Assembly (NCBI RefSeq): GCF_022347545.1
Contig: NZ_JAKREW010000012.1
Location: 1-64,000, forward strand
Reading direction: 5' to 3'
DNA from: Terribium retamae
GTDB lineage: Bacteria > Pseudomonadota > Alphaproteobacteria > Rhizobiales > Rhizobiaceae
DNA: 64,000 nt
The position numbers and the translations under genes were made by a program. The notes below the pieces were generated by a model, which was not told the DNA's origin, did no database searches, and saw only the letters and a program-made list of their open reading frames with translations. Within the stretch, counting starts at the first letter, position 1. Each line of letters begins with the position of its first letter. Positions 59,957-64,000 of the stretch are shown here, in pieces.

Positions 59957-61522
59957 GTGGTCTACGATCACATCATCATCGGCAGCGGCATCAACGGGCT
60001 CGTGGCGGCAGCGATGCTGTCCAAATCGGGTGCGCGGGTGCTGCTCCTGGAACGCGAGCAGCGGCTCGGCGGTTGCATGTTCAGTGCCGAAGCGACGCTT
60101 CCGGGCTTCACCCATGACGTGATGGCGGCCACTTTCGTGCTTTTCCTGACCGGGCCTGCCCATGGTGCGCTCGGTCAGGATCTTGCCCGTCACGGGCTCG
60201 AATTCTGCCACACGCCGCACCCGACGGCGGCGCTGCGCCCCGACGGGTCGAGCGTGGTGCTGACCACCGACCGTGCCGCCAATGTTCGGGCCTTCAATGG
60301 CCTGTCCTCGGGCGATGGCGATCGTCATGCCGCCGATGTCGGTTCGATCGAAACCAGCGCCGAATTGCTGTTCGGTTTGCTCGGTGGTCAATTGTGGAGC
60401 CTCGCGACCGCGAAACTGCTGGCGCGCGAAGCCTGGCGGCGCGGCCTGCGCGGCCTTGTCGACTATTTTGGCGGTGCCCTGGCGCCGGCGCGCGGCTGGC
60501 TGGAAACAAACTACAAGTCGCCGAACATCCAGGCCCTGCATGCACCCTGGGCGTTGCATTGCGGCCTGTCACCGGAAGACACCTATTCGGCCCAGATGGG
60601 CAAGGTCATCGCCTTCGCGCTGGAAGCGGCGGGGGCGCCCATCGTCAAGGGTGGTGCCGGCAAGGCCGTCGATGCTTTCCGTGCGCTGATCCAGGAGCAG
60701 GGAGGTACGATCAGGACCGGAGCCGATGTGGAGCGCATCCTGGTTCGTGGCGGCAAGGCAACCGGTGTCCAGCTTGCCGGCGGCGAAGAGATCGGTGCCT
60801 CGAATTCCGTCATCGCCTCCGTCGCGCCGGGCCAGCTCTATGGACGCCTGCTCGGTCCGGATGCGCCGTCGCTGGCCAAGGATGCGACACGCGCCTATCG
60901 CCACGGCCGCGGCAATTTCCAGCTTCATTATGCGCTCGATCGCGCGCCGCGCTGGCGCGGCGAGGGCCTAGAGAAGGTGGCGCTGATCCACCTCACCGAC
61001 GGCATCGATGCCGTCTCCAAGTCGCACAACGAGGCGACCCGCGGCATGCTGCCGGTGACGCCGACCATGTGCGTCGGGCAGCCGGCTTCGCTGGATCCGT
61101 CGCGCTGCCCTGAAGGCAAGGCGATCCTGTGGATTCAGGTTCCGGATGCGCCACGTGCCATCAAGGGCGACGCCGCCGGCGAGATCGCCACGCGGGGCGT
61201 GTGGGACGAGGCGACGCGTGAGGCGTTCGCCGATCGGCTCGAAGCGATCCTGGCGAACCACATCGAAGGTTTCCGCGAGACGGTGCTGGCGCGGCGCGCC
61301 TATTCTCCGGCCGATCTCGAAGCGATGAACATCAATCTGGTTGGTGGCGATCCCTATGGCGGCGCCTGCACCATCGACCAATTCTTCGTGTGGCGGCCAT
61401 TCGCAGGGTCGGTCAACCACCGCAGTGCCATCAAATCTCTTTATCATATCGGCGCCTCGACCCATCCGGGTCCAGGCCTCGGCGGCGGGTCGGGCTTCCT
61501 CGTGACCAAGGAGTTCCGGTGA
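59957..61522 (+). CDS. FAD-dependent oxidoreductase, phytoene-desaturase-like, copy 2
   Basis: A 521-residue flavoprotein paralogous to the gene at 57442-59010. IIIGSGINGLVAAAMLSKSG binds FAD, and LYHIGASTHPGPGLGGGSG closes the fold. The start is GTG at 59957, 16 bp after the cyclase stop. It overlaps the MarR gene by GTGA. Confidence 0.87.
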   Translation: MVYDHIIIGSGINGLVAAAMLSKSGARVLLLEREQRLGGCMFSAEATLPGFTHDVMAATFVLFLTGPAHGALGQDLARHGLEFCHTPHPTAALRPDGSSVVLTTDRAANVRAFNGLSSGDGDRHAADVGSIETSAELLFGLLGGQLWSLATAKLLAREAWRRGLRGLVDYFGGALAPARGWLETNYKSPNIQALHAPWALHCGLSPEDTYSAQMGKVIAFALEAAGAPIVKGGAGKAVDAFRALIQEQGGTIRTGADVERILVRGGKATGVQLAGGEEIGASNSVIASVAPGQLYGRLLGPDAPSLAKDATRAYRHGRGNFQLHYALDRAPRWRGEGLEKVALIHLTDGIDAVSKSHNEATRGMLPVTPTMCVGQPASLDPSRCPEGKAILWIQVPDAPRAIKGDAAGEIATRGVWDEATREAFADRLEAILANHIEGFRETVLARRAYSPADLEAMNINLVGGDPYGGACTIDQFFVWRPFAGSVNHRSAIKSLYHIGASTHPGPGLGGGSGFLVTKEFR

Positions 61523-62004
61523 ACGAACGCACGATCATAGGTGACGATACCGAAGGCCCGCGGCTCGGCGAGATCGGGCTGCAGCAATTCGCGCCCTATC
61601 TGATGAACCGCATCATGGGGCGCTACAATGCCTCGTTGCGCGAAGACCTCGCCAAGCTCGGCCTGACCACGCCCAAGATGCGCGCGCTGGCCGTGTTGTC
61701 GGTGATCGACAATCTCGCCATCAGCCGGCTGGCCGTCTACGCCATCACCGAGCAGTCGACCTTGAGCCGAGCGCTCGACGCATTGGAAGCGGACGGGCTG
61801 GTGCGTCGCACTGCCGATCCGGACGACAGCCGGGCAACGCGCATTTCCATCACCGAGGCTGGTCGCGCCGCTTTCGAGACGCTGTGGCCTACCATGCGCC
61901 GCACTTACAACCACATGTTCGCAGGTATCGACGCGGCCGAGCATGCCGCCTTCGTGGCGACGTTGCAGAAGATCCTGCTCAACGTGCGCAAGCACGAGTT
62001 CTGA
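61519..62004 (+). CDS. MarR-family transcriptional regulator
   Basis: A 161-residue winged-helix regulator with LAISRLAVYAITEQSTLSRA, ALEADGLVRRTADPDDSRA and a long C-terminal helix. GTG at 61519 overlaps the oxidoreductase stop. MarR proteins inside aromatic-catabolic operons usually respond to the substrate or a pathway intermediate. Confidence 0.9.
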   Translation: MNERTIIGDDTEGPRLGEIGLQQFAPYLMNRIMGRYNASLREDLAKLGLTTPKMRALAVLSVIDNLAISRLAVYAITEQSTLSRALDALEADGLVRRTADPDDSRATRISITEAGRAAFETLWPTMRRTYNHMFAGIDAAEHAAFVATLQKILLNVRKHEF

Positions 62005-62065
62005 CCGTACCAGTTGATGATTTGAAGGCATCGAATTCCAGCCGAGTGTCGATCCGAGGACCGAG

Positions 62066-62662
62066 ATGAGCAAGAATTTCCTGATCGCAACTGCCTTCGC
62101 CGCCATGTTCTGGCCGGCGCACGCCATGGCCGAGCCGATGCCTGGGGTTCGCGGCATCAATCACATCGGCCTCACCGTGCCGGACATCAAAGCGGCTGAA
62201 GCGTTCTTCGTCGACGTGATGGGGTGCCAGAAGGCGACGAGCTTCGGCCCGTTTCGGGACGACAAGGGCGACTTCATGAAGGACCTCGTCGACGTCGATC
62301 CGCGCGCGGTGATCAACGAGATCACCCTGCTGCGTTGCCAGTCCGGCTCCAACATCGAGCTGTTCGATTACAGCGCGCCCGACAAGAAGGATGTGCGGCC
62401 ACGCAATTCCGACAATGGCGGCCACCACATCGCCTTCTATGTCGAAGACATCGATGCGGCGGCGAAATATCTGGCTGCCAAGGGCATCCGCACCCTCAAA
62501 GGGCCGATGCCGATCAATGAAGGCCCCGTCGCCGGCCAATCCATTCTCTACTTCTTCGCGCCGTGGGGCCTGCAGCTCGAGGCCATCTCGTTCCCGAAAG
62601 GCATGGCCTACGAGAAGAACGGCGGCCCGGTGTTGTGGTCGAACACGGACCCATCGAAATAA
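62066..62662 (+). CDS. VOC-family protein with a signal peptide
   Basis: A 198-residue vicinal-oxygen-chelate (glyoxalase/dioxygenase-fold) protein. It has a signal peptide (FLIATAFAAMFWPAHAMAEP), so it is probably periplasmic. The fold is shown by INHIGLTVPDIKAAEAFF and GGHHIAFYVEDIDAAAKYL, and a Glu in LQLEAI may complete a metal site. Most VOC enzymes are cytoplasmic. Confidence 0.85.
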   Translation: MSKNFLIATAFAAMFWPAHAMAEPMPGVRGINHIGLTVPDIKAAEAFFVDVMGCQKATSFGPFRDDKGDFMKDLVDVDPRAVINEITLLRCQSGSNIELFDYSAPDKKDVRPRNSDNGGHHIAFYVEDIDAAAKYLAAKGIRTLKGPMPINEGPVAGQSILYFFAPWGLQLEAISFPKGMAYEKNGGPVLWSNTDPSK

Positions 62663-62674
62663 GGAAAGCTCGCC

Positions 62675-64000
62675 ATGGCAGAACGGTCATTCGCCAAGGA
62701 GGTGAAGAAGCTGAAGCTTGGAGCCGGTGAAGAGTTCACCGGTGAAGGGATTCTGGCCATCACCAAGGCCCTGCTGCAATGCGGCGTCGGTTATGTCGGC
62801 GGCTACCAGGGCGCGCCGATCAGCCATCTGATGGACGTGCTGGCGGATTCCCAGGAAATCCTGGCGGAGCTCGGCGTGCATTTCGAGGCGAGTGCTTCCG
62901 AAGCCACCGCGACCGCCATGCTGGCGGCCTCCGTTCACTACCCGATCCGCGGCGCCGCAACCTTCAAGTCGACGGTGGGCACCAACGTCGCCTCCGATGC
63001 ATTGGCTAACCTTGCTTCCGGTGGTGTCACCGGCGGTGCGCTGATCATCGTCGGCGAGGATTATGGTGAAGGCTCCTCCATCATGCAGGAGCGCAGCCAC
63101 GCCTTTGCGATGAAGAGCCAGGTCTGGCTGCTCGACCCCCGTCCGAACCTGCCGTCGATCGTGGCCGCCGTCGAACACGGCTTCGAATTGTCGGAAGCCT
63201 CAAACACGCCGGTCATGCTGCAGGTGCGCATCCGCTGCTGCCACGTGCACGGTTCCTTCATTGCCAAGGACAATGTCCGGCCGATCATGACCGTCGCCGA
63301 TGCATTGGAAAATCCACGCCGCGACACCCAGCGCATCGTGCTGCCGCCCGCATCGTTCCTGCACGAAAAGGAGAAGGTCTCCAAGCGTCTGCCGGCTGCC
63401 ATCGACTACATCAAGCGCCACCAGCTCAATGAGACCTTCGGCGGCTCCGGCAAGGTCGGCATCATCATGCAGGGCGGCATGTACAACGGCGTCATCCGCG
63501 CGCTGCAGCGGCTTGGCCTCGCCAATGTGTATGGCGAGACCGAGGTGCCGCTGCACGTTCTCAATGTCACCTATCCGCTGGTCGAGGACGACCTTGTCGC
63601 CTTCTGCGCCGACAAGGATGCCGTGCTGATCGTTGAAGAAGGCCAGCCCGACTATATCGAGCAGGCTCTGGGGTCGATGCTCTACAAGGCCGGCGCTTCG
63701 GTGAAACTCGAAGGCAAGGGCATGCTGCCGATGGCCGGCGAATATTCCGGCGATGTCATGCTGTCCGGCATCGGTGCCTTCATGCGCAAGTATGGCAGCG
63801 ACCTGCTGGCGCCGGAAATCCGCGCGCCCAACGTGCCGGCGCCGCCGATCTTCGACGATCTCGCCAAGACCGTGCCGATGCGCCCGCCGGGCTTCTGTGT
63901 CGGCTGCCCGGAACGGCCGATCTTCGCCGCCACGAAACTGGCCGAGCAGGAGCTGGGCAAGCACCACATCGCCTCCGATATCGGCTGCCATTTGTTCTCG
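62675..64000 (+). CDS. iorA: Indolepyruvate:ferredoxin oxidoreductase alpha subunit, 5' part
   Basis: The first 442 residues, still open at the window edge. The N-terminal pyrimidine-binding region (KALLQCGVGYVGGYQGAPIS, FEASASEATATAMLAA) and the later FCVGCPERPIFAA, near the start of the TPP-binding domain, match the family. It oxidises aryl pyruvates to aryl-acetyl-CoA using thiamine pyrophosphate and iron-sulfur clusters. The beta subunit gene is expected just beyond the window. AAGGAAAG precedes the ATG. Confidence 0.88.
   Translation, partial: MAERSFAKEVKKLKLGAGEEFTGEGILAITKALLQCGVGYVGGYQGAPISHLMDVLADSQEILAELGVHFEASASEATATAMLAASVHYPIRGAATFKSTVGTNVASDALANLASGGVTGGALIIVGEDYGEGSSIMQERSHAFAMKSQVWLLDPRPNLPSIVAAVEHGFELSEASNTPVMLQVRIRCCHVHGSFIAKDNVRPIMTVADALENPRRDTQRIVLPPASFLHEKEKVSKRLPAAIDYIKRHQLNETFGGSGKVGIIMQGGMYNGVIRALQRLGLANVYGETEVPLHVLNVTYPLVEDDLVAFCADKDAVLIVEEGQPDYIEQALGSMLYKAGASVKLEGKGMLPMAGEYSGDVMLSGIGAFMRKYGSDLLAPEIRAPNVPAPPIFDDLAKTVPMRPPGFCVGCPERPIFAATKLAEQELGKHHIASDIGCHLFS

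Noticed and set aside
57442..61522. Carotenoid biosynthesis cluster
   Set aside because: The flavoproteins only share the phytoene-desaturase fold; no phytoene synthase, cyclase of carotenoids or GGPP synthase is present.

Overview
This window is high-GC DNA whose gene content and intergenic repeats point to an alphaproteobacterium of the Rhizobiales, most like Mesorhizobium, Aminobacter or another Phyllobacteriaceae. The reasons are a full fnrN/cco (fix-type) microaerobic island, an Aap-type amino-acid importer, many ABC importers, and several copies of palindromic RIME-like repeats that resemble those of rhizobia. The assignment is inference. No rRNA, tRNA, CRISPR array or insertion sequence was recognised, and the window looks chromosomal or chromid-like rather than phage or conjugative DNA.

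Layout. 1-90 is the C-terminal end of a 2-oxoacid dehydrogenase E2 subunit. 291-2034 holds a small phage-associated orphan, a HAD phosphatase and an unknown protein. 2221-9276 is a self-contained glucitol-type phosphotransferase system: GutM, IIC, IIBC, IIA, a private HPr-EI fusion, an unknown protein and a SorC-type regulator. 9313-11622 is a divergent AraC regulator / NepI-like efflux pair with a tandem 28-bp repeat between the genes. 11704-14193 is exbB-exbD-tonB. 14362-17321 is an Lrp regulator with a diaminopropionate ammonia-lyase and an M20 amidohydrolase.

17362-27001 contains two divergent CUT1 sugar importers. The minus-strand operon also encodes a PIG-L-like deacetylase, a ROK-family protein, a GntR regulator and a SIS-domain protein. 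Neither importer has a local ATPase. 27198-30266 is a two-gene importer made of a double-length permease and an ATPase with an extra C-terminal domain. 30287-41300 is the low-oxygen island: hemN, fnrN, a hemerythrin protein, ccoNOQP and ccoGHIS. Three TTGA-N6-TCAA boxes sit at its promoters.

41495-50457 combines two tandem isopenicillin-N-synthase-like oxygenases, an Aap-type amino-acid importer without its ATPase, a DUF559 pseudogene with an amber stop, and a reverse-transsulfuration pair (cystathionine beta-synthase and gamma-lyase). 50723-51478 is a metallo-beta-lactamase-fold hydrolase.

51811-64000 looks like a catabolic island. One arm (minus strand) is an FAD oxidoreductase, a Rid-family protein and a complete peptide-type ABC importer. 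The divergent arm is an isatin-hydrolase/kynurenine-formamidase-like cyclase, a second FAD oxidoreductase, a MarR regulator, an exported VOC protein and an indolepyruvate:ferredoxin oxidoreductase alpha subunit that runs off the window. Uptake and oxidation of an aryl or indole compound is the most economical reading, but the substrate is unproven. It is the most interesting candidate for an undescribed system here.
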